A stretch of 64,000 nucleotides of DNA from Psettodes erumei (lineage: Eukaryota > Chordata > Actinopteri > Pleuronectiformes > Psettodidae), in assembly GCA_016785225.1 (NCBI GenBank), contig JAFBJZ010000941.1, positions 2,284,001 to 2,348,000 of the forward strand, in the 5' to 3' direction. The position numbers were made by a program, and so were the translations under genes. Under the pieces are notes generated by a model, which did no database searches, was not told where the DNA came from, and saw only the letters and a list, made by a program, of their open reading frames with translations. How positions within the stretch are numbered: position 1 is the first letter of the stretch; each line of letters opens with the position of its first letter. This document shows positions 11,723 through 23,830 of this stretch, piece after piece.

Positions 11723-12922
11723 ATGGATAACAGCCCTGGTGGTGGTAAGATTCATTTTAACATCGTGTTAAGTTTGCATGCAGCAACCGCTCCCATTACT
11801 GCAACAATGCTGATTAAGACATGAAAATCTGAATTCATTCATTCACGATAATCAAATGCATATATAGCAATTTCCTGCTGACTGACTTAAATTAATTATT
11901 AAAAATAGAAATAAATCTGAATTCAAATAGAACAAAGATTGAATCAACGTAAAGCAGAGATTGTTTTACTTATTATAGTTTTACGATGATAATGATTTTC
12001 ATATGTGAACATATGGAACCATGGGAACCATGTTTGCAGTCCGCGTGCGAGGTCTCATCACATGCACCCGTGAGTGCACGAAATGTAATTTTTGCATCCA
12101 TGTTTTAGAATATGTCATTTAAGCTGTGTAATGTTGTGTTCAACACAGTCGTGGAAAAAGTAGGCATATAGTTCACTCTTATGCTATTCGGGCACTTAAG
12201 CTTGTTTCTGTGTTCAGTAGAAGTGTAGCTGCAATACTTTTGGCAAAGTTGTCCAAAAAAAAAAAAAGTTGCTGGAAGGGGTTGAAGTGTCAAAACGGAG
12301 CGCCGGTGCTGCAGCTCTTACTGACAGAGAGCCGCGCCATACGCGTGTGCAGCGAGGCTTGCCACTTCCTGTTACTCTCCATGAAAACAAACTCACGTGG
12401 AGCTACAGTAAACAGGCTGTCAGTGTAATCACTGTCTGCCAGAGCCGCAACTTTATCTGCGACCCTCTATCTTCTCACGGGGGTGGGAAGGAGGTGAGGG
12501 TGCTCCGGCGTAAGGTGCCCGATTGTTCCTACTATCAAGGCCGAAGCTGAAGTGCCTGCAGTATAAAAAAAAAGGTGATAACTGCAGGGCTTCCATCCTT
12601 TAAGTGGTATTAGGCAGCGTTTTCCCGGGGTCAGCCAAGGTGCACATGCTTCCTGCTGCTATCTCCTAATTGACGGTGAATCATTTACAGCGGCTGCGGT
12701 CACGTTCCGACACAGGTGATGGGCGCAGCCCGTGTCCCGTCAATGTTACTCTAATCTGAAGGCAACACTAAACCCACTCACAGGGTTATGGCTTGCTGTT
12801 TACGATGATTAAGTGGGCCAGTGTTTTTCAAGGAACAGGCAAGGCAGTTAAATGTGTAATAGGCGAGCTGTAGTATTAGACGATAAGGATGAGGACTTTT
12901 CTGCTGGCGTTTTTATCGATGT

Positions 12923-12961
<39 letters not shown>

Positions 12962-13319
12962 AGGTTGTGGAGATCGAGCTGGCAATTTAAAGTTTTTATT
13001 TGTTTATTAAAGTGTTTATGCATTTGTTACAGTTTATTTAATTGCTCTATTATTTAAATGACAGTGCATCTTGTAACTTTCCAGAAGTGTTTTGTTTTTC
13101 TCTCTCTGTCTCTCTCATCCGTCTAAATGCAAGTGACCACCTTGAACTGGGTTCACTTACTGTATATATTTCAATAAGGTTATTGGAATGCACATGACTC
13201 AATTTCACTCATGAGTTCAGCGTGATCTAAACAAAGCTCATAAACATCATCATAACCGGGCAAAAAATACGGCTTCAGTGGTGGGCTGTAAGGCTCATAA
13301 AATCCAGCAGATAAAATTA

Positions 13320-13355
<36 letters not shown>

Positions 13356-14756
13356 ACCTGCAGGGATGATTGGATTGAGGGGCTGGGGGTGTTATATGTC
13401 TTATATGCCATATAATGTACAAAATGGGCCTAACTATATATATCATGTGGATAAATACTGCCATCAGCAGGCAAACAGCATCATGTATTCCTTTAACTCT
13501 TTTCAACATAAAGCAGGGGATCTTAGAGTCATTTGCAACATAGTTTATATCACTGCAAATGTTGGGAAACCAAATATCAGTCAAAGGTAACGTTTAAAGA
13601 CGAAAAAAAGTACAATACATCCTTAAACATACATTATGGATTATTTCCCTTAACCCTAAACTTGATCACACATCACAGGTCAGCTTAATTGTTGTCAGTG
13701 CGAACATTGCAAACATTTGTTCTTCCTTAACACCAACATTAATTGCTCAGAGGCACTCTAATGGTATGAGTAAACTATTACAGTAGGTCACAAGTTGTCA
13801 CAGGGTGCTTAAATGATAAAAACAGACTTTCCCCACTGTCCACTGCATAACTTCATACATTATACCCTAACTCTGGCCCATTCTCCAACATGAACTGGAA
13901 ATCATCAGTACCTTGGTTCCAAGCCCAGGCTGGAAAAACCTCTATAATATTAGAAGCTATGTAGCATAAGGTAACCACATTTTGAACGATGGGGGAAAAT
14001 GCGATACAAACAGGCATGTGAGTCCACAAATGTTTTTTCCCCTCTTTTTGCTGGTTTGCATGCAGGAAATGCACTGCAAAGGCTCGCTGACCTCATTAAA
14101 CTGTCATAACCAAAATAGATTTCTTAGAAAAACAACAAAATTGTATAAGGAATTACATTAAACTGTACTTCGCCTGAAGTTAAGGTGATTTTTTTTCACA
14201 ATATAAACTCGGTCTGACACATACATGTCAGCCATACTGTTTATGAGCTGGGTGCAGCGCCTGGCTCGCATGCAGGCGGTGCTGCTGCTGGTGCTCGGTC
14301 AGACCACCCGGGCGCATAACATTGCCGGTCTATTTAATTTGGCTCTTCAATTAGAAGCCCCTGGCGGACTGTAGGAGCTCTGGCTCCCGGCTGCAGCGCA
14401 GCATCGCGTCTTCCCAGCGAGACCTCGGTCAAAAAAGCCTCCTCACGTGGCCTCCCTCGCAGAGCCGCGTGCGACGCGTGAGACACTCGGGCCCTCCCAC
14501 CGCCGCTTCCCCGCTCTCACGGACGCTTCTGTGTTGATGCCGCCCGCGGTGGTGGTGAGGGAGAGCTTGGTCAGTGGGTCAGCGATTCCGTGCATTAACT
14601 TTCTCTCTCTCCCTCGTCACGTTTTTCCGCCGCATGCGCCTTTTACTTGTATTGAAACAGTAACCCCCCCCCTCCCCGCGCCACCGCCCGCCTCCTTGAA
14701 TCACAGACATCACTGTGTGGTTGAAGCTGATTCTGTTTTTGAATCTGCAACATCTG

Positions 14757-14790
<34 letters not shown>

Positions 14791-17700
14791 CCATCGGGTT
14801 CAGGGCACACATCCGCTTAGGGTGTGTTTCAGTTGGAACGTGACTCTGCTGTTAAACAGAACATCTACTCCTCTCATCCGCTGAGCTCAGCACGATGCTG
14901 AAACAGAACAAAATCAACTATATTCCTGGAAAAAAAATAATAACAGTCGTTTATAAATGACAGCTATCGACTGTGATGCTGTGCCTAATGGGAACTGCTT
15001 GAGCCCAAGCTTGTGCGTGACGCAGCTTCGGCTCGGGGAGACGATAGAGGCACATAGACACAATTCTATCAAGTTGCTGTGATATTGACCTACTTACACA
15101 AGTCTGAATTAATGAAGTCTGCTGACAACACCCAAGCAGCACTCGCAGATTGGCCGTGCTCAGTAGCACAAAGTAACTCTTTTTATTTGCCAGAGCCCAC
15201 ATATTTTTTTTCTGTTCTAGAATGATTAACAGTCCATTGTCAGCCAGGAAGCCGTCCAATGTCCTGCTTATAAGCTTGACATTACAAGGGCAGGCAAACT
15301 ACAGTATGCGGTCACCAATCTTGGGGCTGTCTCTCCATGCCCTGCGGCGTAAGGTGAACCAGTGGAAGTGAGAGATAAAAGGACATGAGGGGAAAAAGAG
15401 AGGAGGAAAAGAGCAGATGAGCCGCCGTGCCTGTGAACTCGCTCGCTCGCTGCTCACGTTTCTCCACCTGCCTCCAGTCCCTGGCAGATTAGAGCCTGCA
15501 CGGGTAGGCAAAGGCTTAAAACGGGAACTGAGGACTGATTGACTACTCAATTAATGCTGTCTGCAGTGACCTAACTTGTAACTGTCTTGTGCACGTGGTG
15601 ACAGTGTTCACAGCAATCGAGTTTGCCTGTGTGGGAAATCCCGAAGAAAATGCAACAAGTAAACAGTAAATACTTAGTACAAGCAAGTGAAGTTTGATGG
15701 AGCTGCATCAACCTGCATGTGGCTGCTGACCATGATTATTTTATTAGGATGGTCAGTGTTGGATGATACCAAGCAGATATTATCAATATTTTTCAGTGAC
15801 AAGAAATTTGTAAATGGACATAAGGAAGGGGGGTAATACACATAATATACCTTAACAGTTCAGTTATTATTTAATATTGCAGGCTACAAATAATGAGAAC
15901 AATAATCTTACTCAACACATGATTTATTTGTGATTGCACTCCATTTACAGCCTATGTGGATACCAAAGCTCCCTGCCATGTTCATGCTGTGGATTGTAAT
16001 TGGAGACTGTAATTGTATTAACCTTTCTACTCTGACACCTGATACATGCAGGTGGTACTTTTGGTACCCTGCCCTAACCACTACAGGAAAGCAGGCTGTA
16101 AAACGGATTGTTAATTGACAGCGTTTACAGCACAGCGGCTCTAGGGGTCATTCATAAACACCGCACATCATGTGAGCGTTCAGGTGGACATGCAATGTGT
16201 TCGGGTGGGGGTGGGGGTCAGAGGGGTTGGGCCAGTGCTGTCTGCATGTAAGCTCAGGAGGGAGGTGAGGCTCAGGCTTGCCTTCGGCTGGATCTGTCTA
16301 CGGCTCTGGCATGAGTCAACAAATCCACCAACACGTGCTGGCCGAGGGATTATCAAAACAGTTGGGCTAAACAAACAGGCTACCTTGTGCAGCCAAGGGC
16401 AACACAGCAGCACAGGGACAAGCCTACTGCACTTACGCACGAGTCCCACAAACAAGGCTGAGCTGGTTTAACTACTGTGCCACAGCATGAATTTTGGAAG
16501 TTGGAAATTTCTCAAATGCATGAATGAGATTTTGAATTTGGACGCATATTCGCTTCTGTGGGTTTTAGAATATTTACCTCAATTCGTATATAATTCATCA
16601 CTCTAAAAGTGTGTCTGCTAGACGCTACTGTACACTGAGTAGCTTGTACATTATTACAGAAGCCCAGTCCCCTCCAGTTTAGGCTTTTCCCTTGCAAAAA
16701 CGTGACTCACATTCTGCCGCTGTTCGCGGCGCATCAGCAGCAGTAGCGGCTGAGACTTTGTGCCACCTCATGCCGGGGGCAGGGGGGGGGGGCAGCTTCC
16801 TCTTCAGCGTATGTTTATAAACACTGATCTGACTTGCTGCATATTACATCACGAGGCTGATTTGGTTTGGGCAGTAACCGTGTCAGGAGTCCATGCATGT
16901 GAGGCGGCGGTCAGGTGTCGTGCCGTTAGCTGGCGCTGGGCACCGTGCCAGGGGAGCGAGGCTATTATTGGAGCGGAGGAGGCAGCAGACCCCGCAGACA
17001 CGTGAGGCCGTGTCTCAGCTCATCCACGACGCATGACTGGAAATGCGCGCGCGCACGAGAGCGAGAGAGAGAGAGAGAGAGGAAGAGGGAGGGGAGAGGG
17101 GGAGAGAGAGAGGGAGAGGGAGGGGAGAGAGAGAGAGAGAGAGAGGGCGGGGGATGGGTGGGTGGGAGGGAGGGAGAGATGAAACTCAATGGGGAAAATA
17201 CAATTTAACAATAAAAAAATAATTATATATATATATATATATATACTTCGTCTAACTTGACCAGTATATCCAGTATCAGCATGACGCAGGGGTTATGTTG
17301 AAGTCGTTTTGTGGCTGCTTCTGAGGAAGCTTGTCTGCTGTGTTGCTGTGCTACCAGCAGTATTTTTAGCGCCCACTTTATCCGCCTGAGCGCACCATTA
17401 CGCCTGTTACACGCAGGATGAGGCAACGACGCTGCAAATTCTCTGAGCTGCTCTCCGCTGCCCAGAGGTTGTGCAACATTACATCACATGGCATCCAAGG
17501 TCCTAGAGTGGCTGAAGGAAGTATGGACGGCCTTAGCTCAAACTTATGATGCATTTACAATTCGTTTGCTGCAGCCAGCTGCTTAGGTTACGTATGTAGC
17601 TGAATGACAGTGAATCACCTGACCCATAAATCCCAGTTGAGGAGTCTGATGTCCTCCAAACTTTCCCCCTCTCTGCAGGAGGTGGAGGGGTCATCCTGTA

Positions 17701-20700
17701 CGCAGGTTCCTCTGGCAGCGCCAGTCCCAGCCCTGGCAGCCCCTCCAGTGGGTACCAGACACAGTCGCCCTCTTCACACTCCCAGCCCTCATCTCCAGAG
17801 GAGGTTACCTTCACAGAGATTGGGCCACTGAAACAGAGGGCAGCTGGGTGCACCACCCCATCGTCCAAACTGGTATTCCAGTTCCCAGAGGTCTACAGTG
17901 CCCCCCCAGCAGCAGCCACTACTCCACAGCATACCTATGCACACCCCATCGCAGGAAAGAGGCCATGCGGGTTCCCGGGAACTTTCACCAGTTAGTGTTT
18001 CCTCCTTGTCAGTATGCATAAATACTTTTCCCTTGATGTGAGTTTTTGCTTATCTAACTGTCTTTTTTTACCCTTCCTCAGAGACAGGTGGAATGGTTTT
18101 GCTTTGCAAAGTCTGCGGGGACATTGCATCTGGTTTCCACTATGGAGTGCATGCGTGTGAGGGTTGCAAGGTAAGCCCCTGACGAGAGAAATGTTGTGCA
18201 GTAATTAAACCCTGCGCTGTTTGTGGTGCACCAGTTTCACATCGCATCGATATGTACACGTAAATATGTACTATGTTTCAGGGTTTTTTCCGCCGAAGCA
18301 TCCAGCAGAACATCAACTACAAGATGTGCGTGAAGAACGAGAACTGTCTGATCATGCGCATGAACCGAAACCGATGCCAGCACTGCCGTTTCAAGAAATG
18401 CCTCTCTGTCGGCATGTCAAGAGACGGTGAGACATCCTGACACATTTTCAATGAGAGGGACCTTCGTGCAGTCATGCCGGAACACCACAGTGCCCTGATT
18501 AGCCAAAGCAGCAGAGAGTGGGTCGCTGGAAAGAGCCGCAGTACGGTTATGTAGGTCTGTGTGAAAAATGTAATGCGGAAAGTCTTTTGAGGTCATCGTG
18601 CCAGTAGCTCAGTCACTCACTCTGTCAGCAGACCTGCACCTGCACCGCCCTTCTACTGTTCCACCGCATGCCAAAGACTACCACCTGGCCTTGTATCACT
18701 CTCTTAAGTTTCTCGGTGTCTTTCTCCTGCCCTCTGCAGCATCTTCCCACGTTGCTGCTACCACTAAGCTTGTGTTGAGTTCAGCCCCTCCTCCTCCACG
18801 TACCCACCGTGTTCCCTCAGCTCTCTTACATCTCCCCTCAGACAATGATTTATGAGAAGAGGAGCGCTGAAGTCCCCGAAGCTATCTATCATCTGGAAAA
18901 CTGCAGCAAACACAGGAATTATTTTGGGAAATTGGAACAGGGTCAACTTGATTACCTTGTGTATGCCCATAGAACATCTTACTGCAATTAATGAAGGATA
19001 GGGCAACAATTAAGCGGGGGATGCAACCCCCCTCCCACCCCCCCAAACAAAGAAAACAGCCAGTTGTTGTGACAGAATCTATCAGGCGTGATGCTCAAAT
19101 CACCCAGTTTTAGCTCAGATAGCTGAGCATTGATTGATCACCTATCATCACAGATTAAGAAAACAGCTGCACTGACCTAGAAAAACAAAACAGAAGTGGG
19201 CCTATAGTGTACTCATACATCATGACCTACTTGGTGTAGTTTTCCTGTTTTCTGCCTCTCAGTATGGCTTCGCTTATCTCCACCCTCCAGTACCCTGCAT
19301 TGCCTAATCTAGTAAAGAGGTTAGTGTTATTTCTGCATGTGCTCGACACCTCTGGTGCACAGAGAAAACGGGCAGAATGCGACTCAGTCAGCGAACAAAC
19401 AGCTCGGTCGACCCTCACGGTTCGAAGGCGTCGAAGGACCACGACCTAGAAACCCGTTTTTGCGCTGTTTTCACCATTACAAAAACAGGAAAACCGCATG
19501 CAACTGCCGGCTGCCCGCAAGAAAATGGCACACCCTGATTTGCACCCGGCAGCTGTGTGACTTTGGCTTTACAATACAGGCAAATATTTTAGTCGGTTGG
19601 CGTGATGGCACACTTTTCTTCCTCTAACCAGAGCGATATCTTTTACAGCAACGGCTCATTAGTCTGCATTTGCCTCTTTTTAACCATGATGAAAGGGATT
19701 CATTTCATGCTATTGCTGCAAGCGGTGAATAGATTACTGTACATTTTATACATAGCAATATCTATTGCCCATTACTAGGTCAAGCAAATCGCCTGGCTCG
19801 ACCCAACATGTTATTTTTTTGTGTTAAAGACTGTATAACATATGGGAATAATGGTGCGTTGTTTTACAAATATTATGCCACCGCACAAATTTTCTGCTAC
19901 ACTTACGCTATACTTGCAAAAGTCTTTGAAGCTTTACCAGTTAAACTTTTCTGCTTGATCCGGCTCCAGCGTGTGCACACAAACTCACACTTGCCCTTTC
20001 AATGCATCACCATCTCTGGTGTCACTGCTCACGACTGTCTCCTCAGCTCCTTTTCGGCGCTTCAAGCCCACCTCTCTTATCCTTCTCCCTCTCATGAGCT
20101 GAGTGCCAGTGACATCACGCTCACGTTGCCCCACTGCCCTACTTACAAATGGAGGGAGGGAGCAGGAGAGGAAGGAGACGGGGCTGGATAGAGGAGAGGA
20201 TGAGGCAGATGGTAGCAGGGGGTCTATAAATAGCATCTCCAGCTGATGGTTACTGTGGGAAGGGGGGATGGGGATTCGGGCGAGGAAAGTTTTCATCTCA
20301 CTACTTGCATGAGTCTCCTTGAAATCAACCACATCCAGCTTTACTTTATTACCAATATGAGTTACGCCAACAGTTCTGCCCTTCCTAAAAAGCACCACTA
20401 TATGAGCACTAGCTTAAAGACATTGTTTTATCTTGGTTGTCATTGGAGTGCTTGTATCTTTTAGAATCTTATTTAGAAGAAAAAAAAATAGAGCACAAAA
20501 ATGTCCAGTGAGAATCTCCATGTCGTTACAATTAGTGGAGACCAATCTGTTCTCACTGCTTGTGTCGTCCTCAGCTGTGCGTTTTGGCCGCATCCCTAAG
20601 AGAGAGAAGCAGCGACTTCTGGATGAGATGCAGAGCTACATGAACAGCCTGAACGAGTCGGCCGCCATGGACATGGACTCATCCTCAGTGAGGGACGCTC

Positions 20701-22141
20701 CCCAGAGCCCAGAGGATGGGAACTCAAAAGAGGCCATTGGGGCCATCTCAAGAGCGTACCGTGACATCTTTGCCACCAGCAGCAGCGCCAGCCAGGAGAG
20801 AGTGGCCAAGAGGGCCAACATCGCCGCCAACAATGACACGTCCCATCACGCCTTTTCTCAGGATGCCAGTTTTCCACAGGTTTCATCTCACCCCAACTCC
20901 GCCCAGGTTTATCAGTCCTGCCCTGTTGCCTCTGTGACTGTATGCCCAGTTGCCGCGACTGATAACCAACCTACTTTCCACAACGTGGACAACAATCGCT
21001 ACACCTACTTAGTGTCAACAAATCAGAATCACGACCAGTCTAATGGTACACCTCAAAGGGCCGGCTTGGCCAACCACAACAGTTTCTGCAATGCAGGGAA
21101 TGCCACGAATCAACCCTCCTGCCCGTGGAAATTAGCTCCAGGAGCTAAAGTGCTGGTAAGTGCAGGAAGCGTACGAAATCAAATCAAGTCCACCATGTCA
21201 CATCTCTCTTTTGACCAGCAGTTCACTTCATTCTTCCTGTGTCTTTCGTCCGTCTTTCAGGCCTGTCCTCTCAATGCGTGTCCCATATCAGGGGCAGAGC
21301 GTACGAGTCAAGAGATATGGGAATCCTTCTCTAAGTGTTTCACTCCCGCTGTCAAGGAGGTTGTCGAGTTTGCCAAGGGCATCCCAGGATTTCAAGAGCT
21401 TAGCCAACAAGACCAGGTCATGCTGCTCAAATCAGGCACCTTCCAGGTAATCACCTGCGTTTCAAATGATTAATATTGGTGCAATAAATGCAAAACTTGT
21501 GATTCCCTCCTTATGAGTTCAAATGCATTATTGGATTCAAGTCAAGTCTTTTTCTCAAAGTTATCGTTGTGTTTTTTCAACACTATTTTGGGCTTAGGTT
21601 CTGATGGTGAGGTTCTGCACCTTGTTCAATGCTGGGGAGCGTACAGTGACCTTCCTCAATGGCCAAACTTACCCTCTGTCTACACTGCGGGCTCTGGGCA
21701 TGGGCTCCCTGCTGGACGCAATGTTTGACTTCAGTGAGAAGCTGGGCTCCCTGGGGCTGGAGCCTGATGAAATGGCTCTCTTCATGGCCGTGGTGCTGGT
21801 CTCTGCAGGTGAGAGAGGGGCACAGTTTACTTCGTGAGCGGGAAAACTGTGACAAAAGCCGCAAAGCGGTGACATTTTAACGAACTCATAATCTATGCAC
21901 TGTGTCTGTCAACCGCTAATGCTGGCAACGTCTGTGTTCCTCAGACCGTTCTGGCATCTCGGACATGTGGGCAGTAGAGCAGCTTCAGGAGGGTCTGATT
22001 CGCGCCCTGCGGTCGCTGATCACCCGCCGTCGTCCGGACGACACCGCCCTCTTCCCGAAACTCCTCCTGCGCCTGCCAGACCTGCGCACCCTCAACAATC
22101 TGCACTCTGACAAACTGCTGGCTTTTCGCATTGACCCTTGA
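11723..22141 (+). CDS. nr1d4: Rev-erb family nuclear receptor, probably NR1D4
   Basis: Haem-regulated transcriptional repressor of the circadian clock (NR1D/Rev-erb family, nuclear). Eight coding exons: 11723-11744, 17679-17990, 18082-18170, 18282-18426, 20575-21155, 21261-21446, 21598-21808, 21945-22141. All junctions are GT-AG and keep frame, giving 580 residues. The ATG lies in a strong context (gacATGg) and exon 1 encodes only MDNSPGG plus one base. Residues 1-115 are Ser/Pro/Gly-rich. The two-zinc-finger DNA-binding domain spans about 117-185, with first finger CKVC...CEGC at 120-140 and P-box CEGCKGFFRR. The Rev-erb-specific C-terminal extension AVRFGRIPKREKQR follows. The ligand-binding domain begins near 384 and ends FRIDP without an AF2 helix, as in all Rev-erbs. 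Cys385 (ACPLN) and His569 (NNLHSDKLL) align with the haem ligands of human NR1D1/NR1D2. The N-terminus and hinge differ from NR1D1 and NR1D2. Assignment to nr1d4 rests on that divergence and on the neighbouring mfsd5 gene. Confidence 0.93.
12394..12399. promoter_or_regulatory. E-box CACGTG, Rev-erb intron 1
   Basis: First of five canonical E-boxes in the 5.9 kb first intron. CLOCK:BMAL1 drives known Rev-erb genes through such sites. Function here is inferred. Confidence 0.35.
12925..12961. repeat. (GT)n(GA)n microsatellite
   Basis: About nine GT units running directly into about nine GA units, within intron 1 of the Rev-erb gene. Confidence 0.85.
13323..13353. repeat. (GT)n microsatellite
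   Basis: About 15 GT units in intron 1 of the Rev-erb gene. Confidence 0.9.
14250..14660 (+). promoter_or_regulatory. CpG-rich candidate alternative promoter in intron 1
   Basis: About 400 bp with a dense cluster of CpGs, unlike the flanking AT-rich intron. It contains a TATA-like TATTTAAT (about 14329), an E-box CACGTG (14444-14449) and, at the 3' side, a good splice donor GTGAGG after an ATG at 14537. Splicing that short exon to exon 2 would put the ATG out of frame, so it would serve as an untranslated first exon. Alternative first exons are known in mammalian NR1D genes. Use of this one is inference. Confidence 0.35.
14444..14449. promoter_or_regulatory. E-box CACGTG, Rev-erb intron 1
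   Basis: Second intronic E-box, inside the CpG-rich candidate promoter. Confidence 0.4.
14758..14789. repeat. (CA)n microsatellite
   Basis: About 15 CA units in intron 1 of the Rev-erb gene. Confidence 0.9.
15592..15597. promoter_or_regulatory. E-box CACGTG, Rev-erb intron 1
   Basis: Third intronic E-box, context GCACGTGG. Confidence 0.35.
16332..16337. promoter_or_regulatory. E-box CACGTG, Rev-erb intron 1
   Basis: Fourth intronic E-box, context ACACGTGC. Confidence 0.35.
16999..17004. promoter_or_regulatory. E-box CACGTG, Rev-erb intron 1
   Basis: Fifth intronic E-box, context ACACGTGA, about 670 bp before exon 2. Confidence 0.35.
17056..17176. repeat. (GA)n purine repeat
   Basis: Long GA/GGGA repeat on the plus strand, about 500 bp upstream of exon 2 of the Rev-erb gene. 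Confidence 0.9.
17224..17246. repeat. (AT)n microsatellite
   Basis: About 11 AT units, a self-complementary tract just after the GA repeat. Confidence 0.9.
20225..20233 (+). promoter_or_regulatory. TATA box inside Rev-erb intron 4
   Basis: TATAAATAG is a near-ideal TATA box lying about 345 bp before exon 5. A CRE-like TGACATCA is at about 20109-20116. The sequence from an intronic ATG at 20520 reads in frame through the exon 5 acceptor into AVRFGRIPK, so an intron-retaining transcript starting here could encode a receptor lacking the DNA-binding domain. Earlier ATGs in the putative leader argue against efficient use. Confidence 0.3.
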
Positions 22142-22196
22142 GTTGGCCGCTTCTTCACACAGCACACACTGTTTCACACCAACATGCACAGTACAA

Positions 22197-22233
22197 CAAA
22201 CACGCACACACACACACACACAGACACACACAC
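22197..22233. repeat. (CA)n microsatellite
   Basis: Interrupted CA repeat in the putative 3' untranslated region of the Rev-erb gene. Confidence 0.85.
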
Positions 22234-22530
22234 AAATCATCTTCCAAGGACTCGACTTCCTTCAAACCCGAGGAACAAGGAATTTTGCAATCCGAGGAGT
22301 GTTCTTCAGACTGATAGATGAGGGCAATGAGGAACATATTTTTGATTCACTCTTGATCTCCGCGCAGTGTTTTGGGACAAATGAACACTTGCATACAAAC
22401 TCATGTATACAAATACACCTCAACACCTCTCAAAAGACATTGTTCCAGTAAAAACATAATCGTTTAGAGTTGCTATTACCCTTTTGGACAGATTACTTGA
22501 CATTTGCTCATTATATCTAATGTACTTAAG

Positions 22531-22536
22531 AATAAA
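22531..22536 (+). terminator. Poly(A) signal, Rev-erb gene
   Basis: AATAAA 390 bp after the stop codon. It is the only canonical signal between the stop codon and the mfsd5 promoter that I found. Confidence 0.55.
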
Positions 22537-22560
22537 AGCCAGTTCACTTCTGTTTATTCC

Positions 22561-23820
22561 TTAAGTCTTACAGTATCAACAGGCCATCACTAAGCGGCAG
22601 CTGAAAGATGGATATCGTAGATCTAAACAGTTATTACTTAGGGACCATTAGCAATGATTGACTGTGTGTCAGTTTGTGTTTAAGAGAAAGGGAACCTGTA
22701 TATAATACATAGCAAAATCTGAAATATTAAGGTAATTGTGTATCACAGTTTCACAAACATGGCATCTGCATTTGCACTTGAATGAGACCACCATTTTAAT
22801 GTATCACTTGTACACGATGGGATGCATTCTGTCTCTTGCTATTTTTTGACTCCAGACAACATTTGGCGCGCCTTGGGTTTGAGCTCCCAACATCATCAAT
22901 CATGGTGTTCTGTATGATTTCACAGAAACATTGTGTCTGCCTACATTGTAACACATCTGCACAGATGGAGATGCTCGGTGCATGCTGAGACTGCAGCTCC
23001 TTTATTTTTGTTGCTGTAAATATTATTTTACCCCAACATCTATGTATCAATGAATTAAGTGATATATATAATGGATCGGACAGATGAGTTCGGTGTAAAG
23101 AAGAATGTACTGACCTTCCTGTACTAGGTGGGGGTTTGGTCATGTCAAGGGGGCTTTACATTTGAGAATATGTAGAGGGGATTCTCGGACGTCTTAGACA
23201 CACTTCCTCCTGTCAGATGATGTAACCAACCAGCAGAATCCCTGAAATCACCAGCACTCCCTCCACACGCACCCTCCCTCTGCCCCCCAATGTTTGTCAT
23301 ACAAACACCAGAGATATTTTTGGGTGAGAGATCTGATTTGATTGGGCCTCTCGCTGCTTGTTTGATTATGGCTGATCGAGCACATCTTGTACATTTTGTA
23401 AATCTTTATTCCTAAATAGAAATGATATAATGACATAAAGTTTGAATTATGTATTACCTAGCTTGTGTTTTGCTCTTTTGTGTCCACTTTGGCCAAGTGA
23501 AGACTTGCTGAGGAGTTAGGCCTGTGTCGATCTCAAAGCAAGCCGTGCAACTGAAAGTTAGGTCGTTCTTATCTAACACATCACAGCTGCACGCAGCACT
23601 TTGTGTGCATTTGCAGTGAAAATGTCAGTGAACTGAAGGGTGACTGCGCCCGTGGCTAAAATCCAGGTTACATAGCATACAACTGCTTGGTTGATTAGCG
23701 ATGGGCTGCATTACGTTGTGCACAACTGAGCATTTCTTGCGTTAGTGTGTCGTATCCCTCTGAGAAAGCTGCAAATGGGATATGGGGAAACGAGACGCAA
23801 CTTTGAAATTTAAAAAAAGC
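22561..23820. other. Intergenic, Rev-erb gene to mfsd5
   Basis: AT-rich unique sequence with no exon recognised. It may include an extended Rev-erb 3' untranslated region. Confidence 0.5.
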
Positions 23821-23830
23821 AACACACGAA

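Larger units (their letters stand above)
22142..22560 (+). other. 3' untranslated region of the Rev-erb gene
   Basis: Sequence after the TGA at 22139-22141 up to the first canonical poly(A) signal. It includes a CA repeat. Longer 3' ends are possible, since AT-rich sequence continues to about 23460 without another gene. Confidence 0.55.

Noticed and set aside
20433..21473. A single 346-codon open frame suggesting an intronless gene
   Set aside because: It is exon 5 of the Rev-erb gene (20575-21155) plus retained intron on both sides and exon 6 (21261-21446). The apparent start at 20433 is TTG. The possibility of a real shorter isoform is kept as a separate finding.
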